Origin: an uncultured Xanthomonas sp.
GTDB taxonomy: Bacteria; Pseudomonadota; Gammaproteobacteria; Xanthomonadales; Xanthomonadaceae
Reading direction: 5' to 3'
DNA: 64,000 bases
NCBI GenBank assembly: GCA_943912265.1
Contig: CALTTS010000017.1
Coordinates: forward strand, 1-64,000
Below, in pieces: positions 47,120 through 56,726 of the stretch (its first letter is position 1; each line of letters begins with the position of its first letter). A program made the position numbers and the translations under genes. The notes under the pieces were generated by a model. It was not told the origin of the DNA, searched no databases, and saw nothing but the letters and a program-made list of their open reading frames with translations.

Positions 47120-48277
47120 ATGGCGTTCGACAGCATCCTGCCGCCGATGAACGGGATACCGCCGCAGATCGCGGCGGTGTCCGACTACGAGGCTTACGCG
47201 CGCGAGCGCATGAGTGCCTCGGCGTGGGCCTATTTCGTCGGCGGCGCGGCCGACGAAAACACCTTGCGCGAGAACGTGGCCGCCTTCGCGCGGTTGCGGC
47301 TGCGCAGCCGGGTGCTGGCCGACCTGTCCGGCGGCACCACCGCGCTGGATTTGTTCGGCAGCCGTTTCGAGCACCCCATCCTGCTGGCGCCGATCGGCTG
47401 GCAGGCGCTGGCCCACCCGGACGGCGAATGCGCCACCGTCCTCGGCGCCGGGGCGATGCGCGCCGGCATGGTGGTGAGCACGCTGTCCAGCACGCGGCTG
47501 GAGGACATCGCCGGGCAGGCCGCCGCGCCGCTGTGGTTCCAGCTCTACCTGCAGCGCGAGCGCGCGCTGACCCGCTCGCTGGTCGAGCGGGCGGAGGCGG
47601 CCGGCTACCGCGCGCTGGTGGTCACCGTCGATGCGCCGGTGACCGCGCCGCGCAACCGCGAGCAGCGGGCGCGCTTCGCGCTGCCGGTGGGCGTGGAATC
47701 GGCCAACCTGCCGGCCGCGCCAGGCGAGGCCGAACCGGTGGTCGCCGCCGACCGCAACCCGCTGTTCGGCACCGCCCGGGCCGAATTGGCGCCGACCTGG
47801 CGCGACATCGAATGGCTGCGTTCGGTCACCTCGCTGCCGCTGGTGGTGAAGGGCATCACCGGCGCCGCCGACGCCCGGCGCGCGCTGGATGCCGGCGCGG
47901 CCGGCATCGTCGTGTCCAACCACGGCGGGCGCGTGCTCGACACCCAGCCGGCCAGCATCGAACTGCTGCCCGACGTGGCCGCCACCGTCGCCGGGCGGGT
48001 GCCGCTGCTGCTCGACGGCGGCATCCGCCGCGGCACCGACGTGCTCAAGGCGCTGGCGCTGGGCGCGGATGCGGTGCTGCTCGGCCGTCCCTACGTGCAT
48101 GCGCTGGCGGTGGCCGGCTCGGTCGGCGTGGCCCACGTCATCCACCTGCTGCGGGTGGAACTGGAATCGGCGATGGCGATGACCGGTTGCCGGCGCCTGT
48201 CCGAGATCGGCCCCGGCCTGATCCACGCGCCGGACCTGCAGCGGCTGGTCAACGGCGGCGGCGTGCCGGCGGCCTGA
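47120..48277 (+). CDS. FMN-dependent alpha-hydroxyacid dehydrogenase/oxidase
   Basis: 385 residues, TIM barrel of the lactate/glycolate/mandelate oxidase family. Catalytic and FMN residues are present: LLAPIGWQALAHPDGE, LWFQLYLQRER, VVTVDAP, the catalytic His in VSNHGGRVLD, and LLDGGIRRGTDVLKALALGA. It has no membrane-anchor insert of the mandelate type, so it is likely a soluble oxidase. Substrate unresolved (lactate or another 2-hydroxyacid). Its ribosome site is inside a hairpin. Confidence 0.9.
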   Translation: MAFDSILPPMNGIPPQIAAVSDYEAYARERMSASAWAYFVGGAADENTLRENVAAFARLRLRSRVLADLSGGTTALDLFGSRFEHPILLAPIGWQALAHPDGECATVLGAGAMRAGMVVSTLSSTRLEDIAGQAAAPLWFQLYLQRERALTRSLVERAEAAGYRALVVTVDAPVTAPRNREQRARFALPVGVESANLPAAPGEAEPVVAADRNPLFGTARAELAPTWRDIEWLRSVTSLPLVVKGITGAADARRALDAGAAGIVVSNHGGRVLDTQPASIELLPDVAATVAGRVPLLLDGGIRRGTDVLKALALGADAVLLGRPYVHALAVAGSVGVAHVIHLLRVELESAMAMTGCRRLSEIGPGLIHAPDLQRLVNGGGVPAA

Positions 48278-48518
48278 GGCCGCGCCGTCTTGCGGGCGCA
48301 GGCCCGGACGTCGGGGCCTGCGGGGCGCCGGGCCGCAGGGGCGGCGGCGAGGTCCGGCCCGAGGCAGTTTCGGCCCGGAAAGCTGCCGTCGTCGCGAATG
48401 GAGCCCCCGGCCGGCAGGGTCCGGTCGCTGCCTCCGCGGAGTCGCCACGCCATGCGTGCGGCCGTGCAGGGGCCGAGGGCGTCGTCGTCCCGGGAAGCGG
48501 GGCGGCAGCTTGGTGGCG

Positions 48519-49142
48519 TCATCGCACCGGCAGGCCGTGCCGCCGCAGCAGGCGGCGCAGGCTGCGCGCGTCGCGGACGGTATCGGCCTGCAGGCCGCAG
48601 GCACGGGCGCCGCGCACGTTGACGAACAGGTCGTCGACGAACAGCGTGGCGGCCGGTTCGGCGCCGAGCCGTTCCAATGCGCGCCGGTATGCCTCGGCGG
48701 CCGGCTTGCGCTGGCCGAGCAGGCCGCTGGCCAGCACGCGGCCGTCCAGCAGCGGGAACAGCCCCGGCGCGGCGGCCCGGATCACCGCTTCGATCAGGGA
48801 GCCGTTGTTGGTGAGGATCGCCACCCCGGCATGGCCGGCCAGCGCGCGGATCGCCTCCGCCACCGCCGGCCGCACCCGCGTGCCGGCCAGGCGCGCGGCG
48901 ATCCAGGTCGAGGCGTCCACGTCCCCGCCCAGCGCCTGCCCCAGCCGCCGCAGGTAGTCGCCGGTGCCGAGTTCGCCGGCGTCGTAGGCCGCTTCCAGCC
49001 CGTCCTCGAACAGCGCCCGCCGTACCCGGCCGGGTTCGCAGCCACAGGCGGCGGCCAGCGCGGCGATGCGGCGCGGCCGCGCGTAGTCGGCGATCACGCC
49101 GTCGAAATCGAACAGCACCAGGTCAGGGCGGGTTGCGGGCAT
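48519..49142 (-). CDS. HAD-family hydrolase
   Basis: 207 residues, subfamily IA: motif I LFDFDGVIADYARP, motif II AILTNNGS, motif III GQRKPAAEAYRR, motif IV TLFVDDLFVNV. A haloacid-dehalogenase-like phosphatase with unknown substrate; unlike the enzyme at 42.5 kb it has Asn-Asn in motif II. Divergent from the TonB receptor gene; the 240 bases downstream, to the oxidase gene, hold no gene. Confidence 0.85.
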   Translation of the reverse strand: MPATRPDLVLFDFDGVIADYARPRRIAALAAACGCEPGRVRRALFEDGLEAAYDAGELGTGDYLRRLGQALGGDVDASTWIAARLAGTRVRPAVAEAIRALAGHAGVAILTNNGSLIEAVIRAAAPGLFPLLDGRVLASGLLGQRKPAAEAYRRALERLGAEPAATLFVDDLFVNVRGARACGLQADTVRDARSLRRLLRRHGLPVR

Positions 49143-49186
49143 CGCGTTCGGGGCAGGGGCGGGTGGGCAGGGGGGCGGCCGGGCCG

Positions 49187-49211
49187 CCTACCCGTGGCGG
49201 TGGCCTACCCG
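49187..49211 (-). promoter_or_regulatory. Tandem CGGGTAGG sites upstream of the first TonB receptor
   Basis: CCTACCCG at 49187-49194 and again at 49204-49211, 17 bases start to start (CGGGTAGG on the minus strand). They lie 129-153 bases before the receptor ATG and 45 bases before the divergent HAD gene. The same pair is found before the second TonB receptor. Candidate activator-binding sites. Confidence 0.55.
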
Positions 49212-49339
49212 CCGCAGAGGGCGCGCGACGGGCGGGGAATGGTTAGGTTTTCGTTCACGCGGCGCGCATCCGGCATCCGTCGGGCAATACCGCTCGCCGC
49301 CCTCCCCCGCATGCAACACCAATCGTACGAGGTCATTCA

Positions 49340-52102
49340 ATGGGCAAGCGCATCAGGTTGGGACGTCTGGCTGGATCGGTTTCGAGGGCTCTGCACATGC
49401 ACAGGGCCGGCCTGCCGGCGCTGTCGATGGCGATACTGGTGGGCGCCGGCGCCTTTGCCGGCCAGGCCCGCGCGCAGGGCGCGGACGGCCCGGCGGACGA
49501 GGACAAGGCCAAGACGCTCGACACGGTCACCGTCATCTCCACCGGTACCCGCAAGTCCGACATGGCGGTGACCGACAGCCCGGCGCCGATCCAGCTGGTC
49601 AGCACGGAGCTGCTCAAGCAGACGGCTGCGCCGGACCTGATGAACGCCATCGCCAACCAGGTGCCGTCGTACAACGCCAACCAGGTCGGCGGCGACATGG
49701 CCAGCCAGACCCTGACCGCTTCGCTGCGCGGCCTGACGGCCAACCACACGTTGATCCTGGTCAACGGCAAGCGCCGCCACGTCACCTCCAACTTCGGCGT
49801 GGCAGGCAGCGGTGAAATGGCGACCGATCTGTCGTTCATCCCGACTTCGGCCATCGACCACGTCGAAGTGCTGACCGATGGCGCGGCTGCGCTGTACGGT
49901 TCTGACGCCATCGCCGGTGTCATCAACATCATCCTCAAGAAGAACCATGAAGGCGGCGAAGTGAACGCCGGTTACGCCGGCTATGCCGATGGCGGCGGCG
50001 GCACCGATTCGTGGAGCGGCAACATCGGGCTGGGGGGCGAGAAGGGCTTCGTCAGCATCAGCGCCGAAGTGGAGAACCGCATGTCGGTGTACCGCTTCTC
50101 CAACCCGAGCTATGCCAACTGCCTGCTCGACATCGCCGCCTGCCAGGCCTATGCGACGGCCAATGGCCGTGGCGACCTGCTCAGCCGCATCGCCAACGAC
50201 CAGGGCGCGATCATGAATTCGCGCTTCCCCGCCCTGAACGGCTGGCTGAACCCGCCGGAAGTGCACCGCAAGGCCGTCATGTTCAACGCGGGCTACGACT
50301 TCGAAGGCGGCCTGCAGTTCTACGCCTTCGGCAGTTACGGCAAGAAGACCGCGCAGTCCGAGGAGAACTACCGCCGTCCCTCGCAGGATGGCGGCTACGT
50401 CGATCCGGTCACCGGCGCGGTCAGCCACAAGTACCCGCTGGGCTTCCACCCGTCCGAGGCCTCCGAGGAGTACGACTACGACTTGACCGCCGGGCTGAAG
50501 GGCGATGCCGCGGGCTGGATGTGGGACGTGTCCACGTCCTACGGCCGCAACCAGATGGACGTGTACACCCTCAACTCGATGAACTTCTCGCTGTGGAACC
50601 ACTACGGCTATTCGCCGGAGAACTTCTACGACGGCACGTTCTATGCCACCCAGTGGACCACCGACGCCAGCGTCACCAAGGATTTCGAGGTGGGCCTGTC
50701 CTCCCCGCTGATCTTCAACGCGGGCGTCGAATACCGCCGTGACGGCTACGGCATCGAGGCCGGCGATCCGACCTCCTACTACGGTGCCGGCGCGTCCTCC
50801 TTCCCCGGCTACAACCCGCTGGCCACGGGCGATTACTCGCGCCACAGCTATGCCGTGTTCGCCGACGTGGTGTTCAACCCGACCGACAAGTGGCTGGTCG
50901 ACGTGGCCGGGCGCTACGAGAACTTCAGCGATTTCGGCAGCAAGGCGGTGGGCAAGCTCACCACGCGCTACGATTTCAGCGACGCGATCGCCGTGCGCGG
51001 CACCTTCAGCACCGGTTTCCGCGCCCCGAACATGGGCGAGAACTACTACTCCGCCATCCAGGTCAGCCCGACCGGCGCCACCGCCACCCTGGCCGGCGCC
51101 AGCGTGGGCAGCGGCCTGAAGCCGGAAACCAGCAAGAACCTGTCGCTGGGCTTCGTGTTCAAGCCGCTCGAGAACCTGACCTCGACCGTGGATTTCTACC
51201 AGATCAGGATTTCCGACCGTACCACCATCGGCTACTTCAACTATTCCACCGCACAGGCCGCCGACACCATCACCGGCCGCACCACCGGCAGCTGGAACGC
51301 CGACCTGCCCGATCCGGCCGACAGCAATGGCGACGGCGTCCCGGACGCCACCTACAACCAGATCCTGGGCGAGGCGCTGGTGGCCGGCGGTTTCATCAGC
51401 CAGTGGGACAACCCGACCGCACCGGGCGGCAGCTTCGACCAGACCGCGCGCGCCAACATCAGCCTGGCCTTCTTCACCAACGCGCTGGATACCAAGACCA
51501 GCGGCGTGGACTGGGTGACCAACTACACGACCGGCTTCGACTGGGGTTCGATCGACTGGTTGCTGGCCGCCAACTACAACAAGACCGAGGTGACCCGCGC
51601 CGGCCGTGCGTCGGGCTTCGAGAGCATCCCGCTGTTCACCGGCGCCAGCGTCTACAACATCGAGCATGCCAGCCCGAAGTTCCGCGTGAACCTGGGCGCC
51701 ACGTTCAACTGGCAGAAGTTCACCCTGACCTTGCGCGAGTCCATCTACGGCCCGCAGACCCAGGTCAGCAGCCTCTCCGGTTACGAGTCCCTGGCCGATC
51801 AGCTCTCCGTCGTCCAGCTCGACGGCGGCAGCTACTACAAGCTGAAGCTCGGCACGCTGGCGACCACGGGCTTCGACCTGAGCTTCAGGCCCAATGACGC
51901 ATGGACGCTCAGCGTGGGCGGCGACAACGTGTTCAACAAGTATCCGGACAAGATCCCGTCCGCCGTGTGGAACTACGATGTGGCCAACTACCAGAACGGC
52001 AACAATCAGTACATCGCCAGCAGCGATTACGCCGGCTTTACCGGCAGCCCGATCGGTTACTTCGGCGCGCGCTACTACGCCAAGCTGACCTACCGGTTCT
52101 GA
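49340..52102 (+). CDS. TonB-dependent outer membrane receptor
   Basis: 920 residues, 22-stranded receptor with plug. A long signal region (positively charged first 20 residues, then LPALSMAILVGAGAFAGQARA) is followed by a TonB-box-like LDTVTVIST, the plug (SPAPIQLVSTELLKQTAAPD ... LTDGAAALYGSDAIAGVINI) and a barrel ending in the terminal Phe of KLTYRF. GAGGT lies eight bases before the ATG. It resembles the large Xanthomonas/Sphingomonas receptors for non-iron nutrients. Followed by a terminator and a Tat-exported aminotransferase, suggesting an amino-group-bearing substrate. Confidence 0.93.
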   Translation: MGKRIRLGRLAGSVSRALHMHRAGLPALSMAILVGAGAFAGQARAQGADGPADEDKAKTLDTVTVISTGTRKSDMAVTDSPAPIQLVSTELLKQTAAPDLMNAIANQVPSYNANQVGGDMASQTLTASLRGLTANHTLILVNGKRRHVTSNFGVAGSGEMATDLSFIPTSAIDHVEVLTDGAAALYGSDAIAGVINIILKKNHEGGEVNAGYAGYADGGGGTDSWSGNIGLGGEKGFVSISAEVENRMSVYRFSNPSYANCLLDIAACQAYATANGRGDLLSRIANDQGAIMNSRFPALNGWLNPPEVHRKAVMFNAGYDFEGGLQFYAFGSYGKKTAQSEENYRRPSQDGGYVDPVTGAVSHKYPLGFHPSEASEEYDYDLTAGLKGDAAGWMWDVSTSYGRNQMDVYTLNSMNFSLWNHYGYSPENFYDGTFYATQWTTDASVTKDFEVGLSSPLIFNAGVEYRRDGYGIEAGDPTSYYGAGASSFPGYNPLATGDYSRHSYAVFADVVFNPTDKWLVDVAGRYENFSDFGSKAVGKLTTRYDFSDAIAVRGTFSTGFRAPNMGENYYSAIQVSPTGATATLAGASVGSGLKPETSKNLSLGFVFKPLENLTSTVDFYQIRISDRTTIGYFNYSTAQAADTITGRTTGSWNADLPDPADSNGDGVPDATYNQILGEALVAGGFISQWDNPTAPGGSFDQTARANISLAFFTNALDTKTSGVDWVTNYTTGFDWGSIDWLLAANYNKTEVTRAGRASGFESIPLFTGASVYNIEHASPKFRVNLGATFNWQKFTLTLRESIYGPQTQVSSLSGYESLADQLSVVQLDGGSYYKLKLGTLATTGFDLSFRPNDAWTLSVGGDNVFNKYPDKIPSAVWNYDVANYQNGNNQYIASSDYAGFTGSPIGYFGARYYAKLTYRF

Positions 52103-52224
52103 TCCGCCATGTCGTGTACCGCATGTTGCAACACAGGAGATGGACTGCCGGGGACGTCCGTGCGTCGTCGATCGTTCCCAATCCAGTCGATGGCCCTGAC
52201 AGCCTCATGATGTGAGATGTGACC

Positions 52225-52254
52225 AAAGCCCTTCCGTTGCGGCGGAAGGGCTTT
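52225..52254 (+). terminator. Terminator after the first TonB receptor
   Basis: Perfect 12-bp stem AAAGCCCTTCCG/CGGAAGGGCTTT with a six-base loop, then CTTCTG. Lies 122 bases after the receptor stop, so the next gene needs its own promoter or readthrough. Confidence 0.85.
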
Positions 52255-52356
52255 CTTCTGAAAAAGTTTCGGATGGTTATTTCCAGATTCCGCAAAATCA
52301 TCAGCCGTACCGCCCGTTCCGCTCCGCCCTGTCCCAACCGTTCCCAGGAAAACGCC

Positions 52357-53598
52357 ATGACTTCATCCCTTTCCCGCCGTTCGTTCCTGCGTGGCTCGGC
52401 CATGCTGGCCGGTGCCGCCGCCAGTGCCGGTCTGCCGACGCTGGCGCTTGCCAAAAAGTCCCCGGCCGCACCGGCCGCCGTCGCCGATGGCGACGTGAGC
52501 AAGCTGCCGGCGGTGGAAATTGCCGCCAACGAATACTGGACCGGCCCGTGCGATGCCGCGCAGAAGGCCATGGTCGCCATCGTGCCGCAGGGCAACCGCT
52601 ACCTGTTCAAGGAGCTGGCGCCCAAGGTGTATGAAACCCTCGTCTCGCACTGGAACCTGCCGGGGCGCGAGAGCGTGATCGCCTACCACGGCTCGACCCC
52701 GCCGCTGACCAACGTGATGCTGGCCTACACCGGCCCGGACAAGCCGCTGATCACGGCCGACCCGACGTTCGAGGCGGGCTGGGAGGCGGCCGCCAGCACC
52801 GGTGCGGCGGTGATCAAGATCCCCGCGCGCAAGGACGATTCGCACGACGTCCAGGCCATGTGCAGGAAGGCGGCGGAGGTGGGGGCCGGGGTGCTCTACA
52901 TCTGCAATCCGAACAACCCGACCGGCGCCATCACGATGCGCTCGGACATCGAGTACGCGCTGGCCAACAAGCCGGCCGGTTGCGTGCTGGTCGTCGACGA
53001 GGCCTACATCGATTTCTCGGAAAACGCCAAGAGCGTGATCGATCTGGCCGCCACCACCCCGGACATGCTGGTGCTGCGCACGATGTCCAAGCTGTACGGC
53101 ATGGCCGGCACGCGTTTCGGCTATGCCATCGGCACGCCCGAGGTGCTCAAGGGCCTGCACCACTTCGGCGTCAACTCGCTGGCGGTGACGTCGATGGCGG
53201 CCGCGATCGCCAGCCTCAACGACCCGGACGTGGTCCCGAGCCGTCGCGCGCTGAACAAGAAGACCCGCGAGGAGACCGTGGCCTTCCTCAACAAGCTGGG
53301 CTACAAGACCACCCGGTCCGAGTCGAACTGTTTCCTCGTCGACGTCAAGCGCCCGGCCCGCGAATTCCAGGACGATATGTCCACCTGGGGCGTGATGGTC
53401 GGCCGCAGCTGGCCGGGCTTCCCCAACCAGTCGCGCATCACCATCGGCTCGCCGGAAGAGATGGCGCGCTTCCGCGATGCCTTCGCCAAGGTGGCCAAGG
53501 GCCAGAAGGGGCCGCTGCCGGTGCCGCCTCCTTTCAAGCTGGGCATGGTGGAAGGCGGCATGCTGGTGAAGGACGGCACGATCGTCGGCTTCGCCTGA
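52357..53598 (+). CDS. Tat-exported PLP-dependent aminotransferase (class I/II)
   Basis: 413 residues from ATG 52357. The twin-arginine signal SLSRRSFLRGSAMLAGAAAS at residues 4-23 predicts export of the folded, cofactor-loaded enzyme. The mature part is a fold-type I aminotransferase of the histidinol-phosphate type: YICNPNNPTGAI, VVDEAYIDFS, the PLP Lys in RTMSKLYGMAGTRFGYAIG, and the carboxylate-binding Arg in SRITIGSPEEM. The catalytic residues are all intact. Periplasmic PLP enzymes are rare; PvdN of pseudomonads (pyoverdine maturation) is the known parallel. Its place behind a TonB receptor suggests it acts on the imported substrate. It is not likely to serve histidine synthesis. Confidence 0.88.
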   Translation: MTSSLSRRSFLRGSAMLAGAAASAGLPTLALAKKSPAAPAAVADGDVSKLPAVEIAANEYWTGPCDAAQKAMVAIVPQGNRYLFKELAPKVYETLVSHWNLPGRESVIAYHGSTPPLTNVMLAYTGPDKPLITADPTFEAGWEAAASTGAAVIKIPARKDDSHDVQAMCRKAAEVGAGVLYICNPNNPTGAITMRSDIEYALANKPAGCVLVVDEAYIDFSENAKSVIDLAATTPDMLVLRTMSKLYGMAGTRFGYAIGTPEVLKGLHHFGVNSLAVTSMAAAIASLNDPDVVPSRRALNKKTREETVAFLNKLGYKTTRSESNCFLVDVKRPAREFQDDMSTWGVMVGRSWPGFPNQSRITIGSPEEMARFRDAFAKVAKGQKGPLPVPPPFKLGMVEGGMLVKDGTIVGFA

Positions 53599-53617
53599 GG
53601 CCGACAGGCCGCGTGGC

Positions 53618-53650
53618 ACGGCAACCGGGTGCGGGCCATCCGGTTGCCGT
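53618..53650. terminator. Hairpin between convergent aminotransferase and LuxR-type gene
   Basis: Perfect 11-bp stem ACGGCAACCGG/CCGGTTGCCGT, loop 11 bases, extendable by outer GGC/GCC pairs. Twenty bases after the aminotransferase stop. Confidence 0.6.
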
Positions 53651-53724
53651 CGGTGCCCGCGGCGGCGGTTCCGTGGATGTCCGCCCCTGCCATGCGCAGG
53701 GGTTTTCCGTTCCGGCGCCGCGGA

Positions 53725-56511
53725 TCAGCCCGCGCCCGATGCGCCTTCGACGGCGCGGGTATGCAGCAGGCCGAGCAGCCGCGCGCGGGCCAGCGCTTCG
53801 GCCCGGCTGCCGGCGTCGAGCTTGCGGTACAGGTTCTTCAGGTGGAACTTCACCGTGTTCTCGGACAGGTTCAGGCGCCGGGCGATCTGCTTGTTCGAGT
53901 GGCCGAAGGCGAGTTCGGACAGCATCTCGCGCTCGCGTTCGCTGAAGCCCGAGCCGGCGTCTTCGCCGTGCTGCAGGCGTTCGAGCAGCGTCTGCATGGT
54001 CAGGGCCAGGGTGGTGCCGGGCAGCACGTCCGGGTCCTGCTGGCGGGCGCAGCGCAGCAGCGCCTTGGCCGGCGTCCCCAGTTCCAGCACCACCTGCCAC
54101 GAGCAGGTGTGGGCGACGTGGTCCAGCGCCTGGCGCAGCGGCGGCAGCGCCTGCGCGATCTCGCCGCGCTGCTGCAGGGTCAGGGCGATGCGGGCGCGGA
54201 CGCGGGCGAGCAGGAAGCGGTTCCCCGAGGCGAGCGCGGCGGTCTCGATCTGGCGCAGGATCTGCAGCGCCTGCGACGAACGCCCGCTCTGGCGGTGCCA
54301 GCGGGCCAGGGCAAAACCGAGCGCCGCGCTCAGGCGCCAGCCGTGCCCGTGGCCGAGGGCATGGGCGAAGCTGGCTTCGCCGCCGGCCCGTTCGATCAGC
54401 AGGTCCAGCCCGCGCGCGGCCGCGTCGGGCTGGTCGAGCAGGGCATCGATGCGCCAGGCCAGCGCCAGGTCCTGCAGTCGGTTGAGGTGGCGCGCGCTGG
54501 CAAAGCGTTCCAGCTGGTCGAGGCGGGCCATCGTGGCATGCAGGCCGCGTTCGTGGCGCCGGGCAAGGGTCAATGCGGTGGCATGTGCCGCCGCGAGCAC
54601 GTCGATGCGGCCATCGTGCTGTTCCAGGTAGGCGATGGCCTCGTCCAGCCCGGCCTCGGCCTCGTCGGCATGGCCGGACTCGCAGTGCGCCTCGGCCAGC
54701 AGGCAGCGCGCCATCGCCTGCAAGGTGCTGTCGGCGCTGGCCGGTTGCCGTTCGCCGAGCGCCTCGACCTGGCGGTACAGGGCGATCGCTTCGGTCACCT
54801 GCCCGCGATAGAACAGGCTGTGGCCGAGGGCGAGCCTGGCGTAGCCGGTGCCGATCTCGCGACCGGCCTGCTGCAGGATCTCCAGCGATTGCCGCGCCCG
54901 CTGCTCGGCCTCGTCGAAGCGGCCGCGTTCGAGGCAGGCCGATGCGCTGATGCACAGCAGGATGCCGCGCCCGATGGGGTCGTCCTCGTCCAGTGCGGCG
55001 GCCTGCGCCGCGATCCGGTCCGGCCCCTGCGGGTCCTGCGCGATCTGGTCGAACAGGCCGCGCAGCACCGCGACCAGCACCACCTAGTCCCGTTCGTGGG
55101 GCGTGCGGACCGCGTCGGGCAGGGTGCGGAAGCGTTCGAGCAGGTGCTGGGCCTCGGTCAGCTCGCCCTGCTTGATGTGCAGATAGGCGCAGGCCGCCAG
55201 CAGCACCGGCTGGGTCTGCAGCACGTCGGCGGGAAACGCGGCCAGCAGGGTGCGGACATAGCCGCTGCCGTGTTCCAGCAGCAGCTGCCAGCCGCCGGCT
55301 GCCGCCACGGTGCGCACGGCGAGCGGCGTGTCGCCGCCGGCGAGCGCGTGGCGCACGGCTTCCAGCCACAGGCCGCGCGCGGCATGGGCGCGGGCCGCGG
55401 CGGCATGCAGCGCGGGCAGGCGCTCGGCATGGTGGCGCTGCAGCTGGCGATGCAGGAAATCGGCGAACAGCGGGTGGTAGCGATAGCCGGCGCCGTCGCC
55501 CAGCGGCACCAGCAGGCCGTGGAAGCGGTCCAGCCGGGACAGCAGCAGGTCGCTGTCGTGCCGATCGCGGACCGCATCGGCCAAGGCGGCGTCGAAGCGT
55601 TCCAGCAGCGAGGTCTGCAGCAGGAACTCCTGCGCCTCCGCCGGCAGGTCGGCGAAGACCTGCTCGGCCAGGTAGTCGGTGATGCCGCAGGCCTGGCTGG
55701 AGAAGCCTTCCAGGTCGCGGCCACGGCGGTCGTCGGCATCGAGCCACAGCGAGGCGAGCTGCAGCGCGGCCGGCCAGCCCTCGGTGTGCTGCTGCAGCCG
55801 CGCGAGGGTGGCCTCGGGCAGGGCCGCTCCGAGCATCGTCCGGGCTTCGGCGGCGTCGAGCGGCAGGGCGCGCGCGTCGATCCGTTCCAGACAGCCGCGG
55901 GTGGCCAGCCGCGCCAGCGGCAGCGCCGGCGGCGTGCGGCTGGCCAGCAGCAGGTGCAGGCGGGGGCCGCCATGCTCGACCAGGCGCGCGACCAGCGCAT
56001 CCAGCGCGGGTCCGGCCGCGCGGTCGTAGTCGTCCAGGATCAGCACCACCGGCCGGGACACGCGGCCGAGCACGCCGAGCATGGTCGACACCGCGGTCGG
56101 CACGTCGAAATCGTGGCGCTGTTCCAGCAGCGCGGCGGGGAAGGCACCGGCCGGCACGCCGGCGACGATGAGCGCCATCGCCACGTAGGCCAGGAAGCGG
56201 GCCGGCTCGCCGTCTTCCTCTTCCAGCGTCAGCCAGGCGGCGTGGCCCCGTGCCGGGGCCTGCCGCAGGCGCTGGTGCCACTGCGCCAGCAGCGTGGTCT
56301 TGCCGAAGCCGGGCGGCGCCAGCAGCAGGGTCAGCGGCAGGTCGTAGGCGCGTTCGAGGCGCTCGAGCAGCCGCACGCGCGGCACCGCATTGATGCGCTG
56401 GAGGGGCGGTTCGAGCTTGTCCGGCAGCGCCCAGTCCGGCGTCGGCGACGCGGCCTCCCGTTCGCAGGCGGGCAGGACGCGCAGATTGATGGGCGTGACG
56501 GGCTTGAGCAT
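53725..56511 (-). pseudogene. MalT/LuxR-family ATPase regulator split by an in-frame amber codon
   Basis: One uninterrupted frame of 928 codons with a single TAG at 55084-55086 (residue 476 of the joined protein). First part (from ATG 56511): P-loop LAPPGFGKTTLLAQWHQ, Walker B VVLILDDYD, and the MalT-type winged and helical regions, i.e. a STAND ATPase. Second part: TPR-like helical repeats and a LuxR helix-turn-helix at the C-terminus (FSEREREMLSELAFGHSNKQ ... LNLSENTVKFHLKNLYRKL). Both halves look fully preserved and the frame is unbroken. Options: recent nonsense mutation, sequencing error, amber readthrough, or two coupled proteins with restart at GTG 55083, which has GGGA nearby. The total length (928) suits MalT-like regulators, so I call it one gene. 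Confidence 0.8.
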
Positions 56512-56661
56512 CGTGGGGGGACGGAAGCCGACGGCGGAATCGACCACCGCGCCAGGGCCGCGATGGCCAGTGAACCGGAACCGTCTTGTCGCTCCTTGTC
56601 CTCGACAGGACGGGAGCGGGATCGACGGACATCGATCTATTCCCGCTCGTGTCATTCCCTT

Positions 56662-56702
56662 GACATCTTGTCCAAGGTTCACCCATCGGGGGGACAAATG
56701 TC
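56662..56702. repeat. Imperfect inverted repeat upstream of the MalT-like gene
   Basis: GACATCTTGTCC (56662-56673) and GGACAAATGTC (56692-56702), with one unpaired base. Between the hemL stop and the regulator start; could be an operator or a terminator without a T run. Confidence 0.5.
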
Positions 56703-56726
56703 AAAAGTCATGGCCGCTGAAACCGT

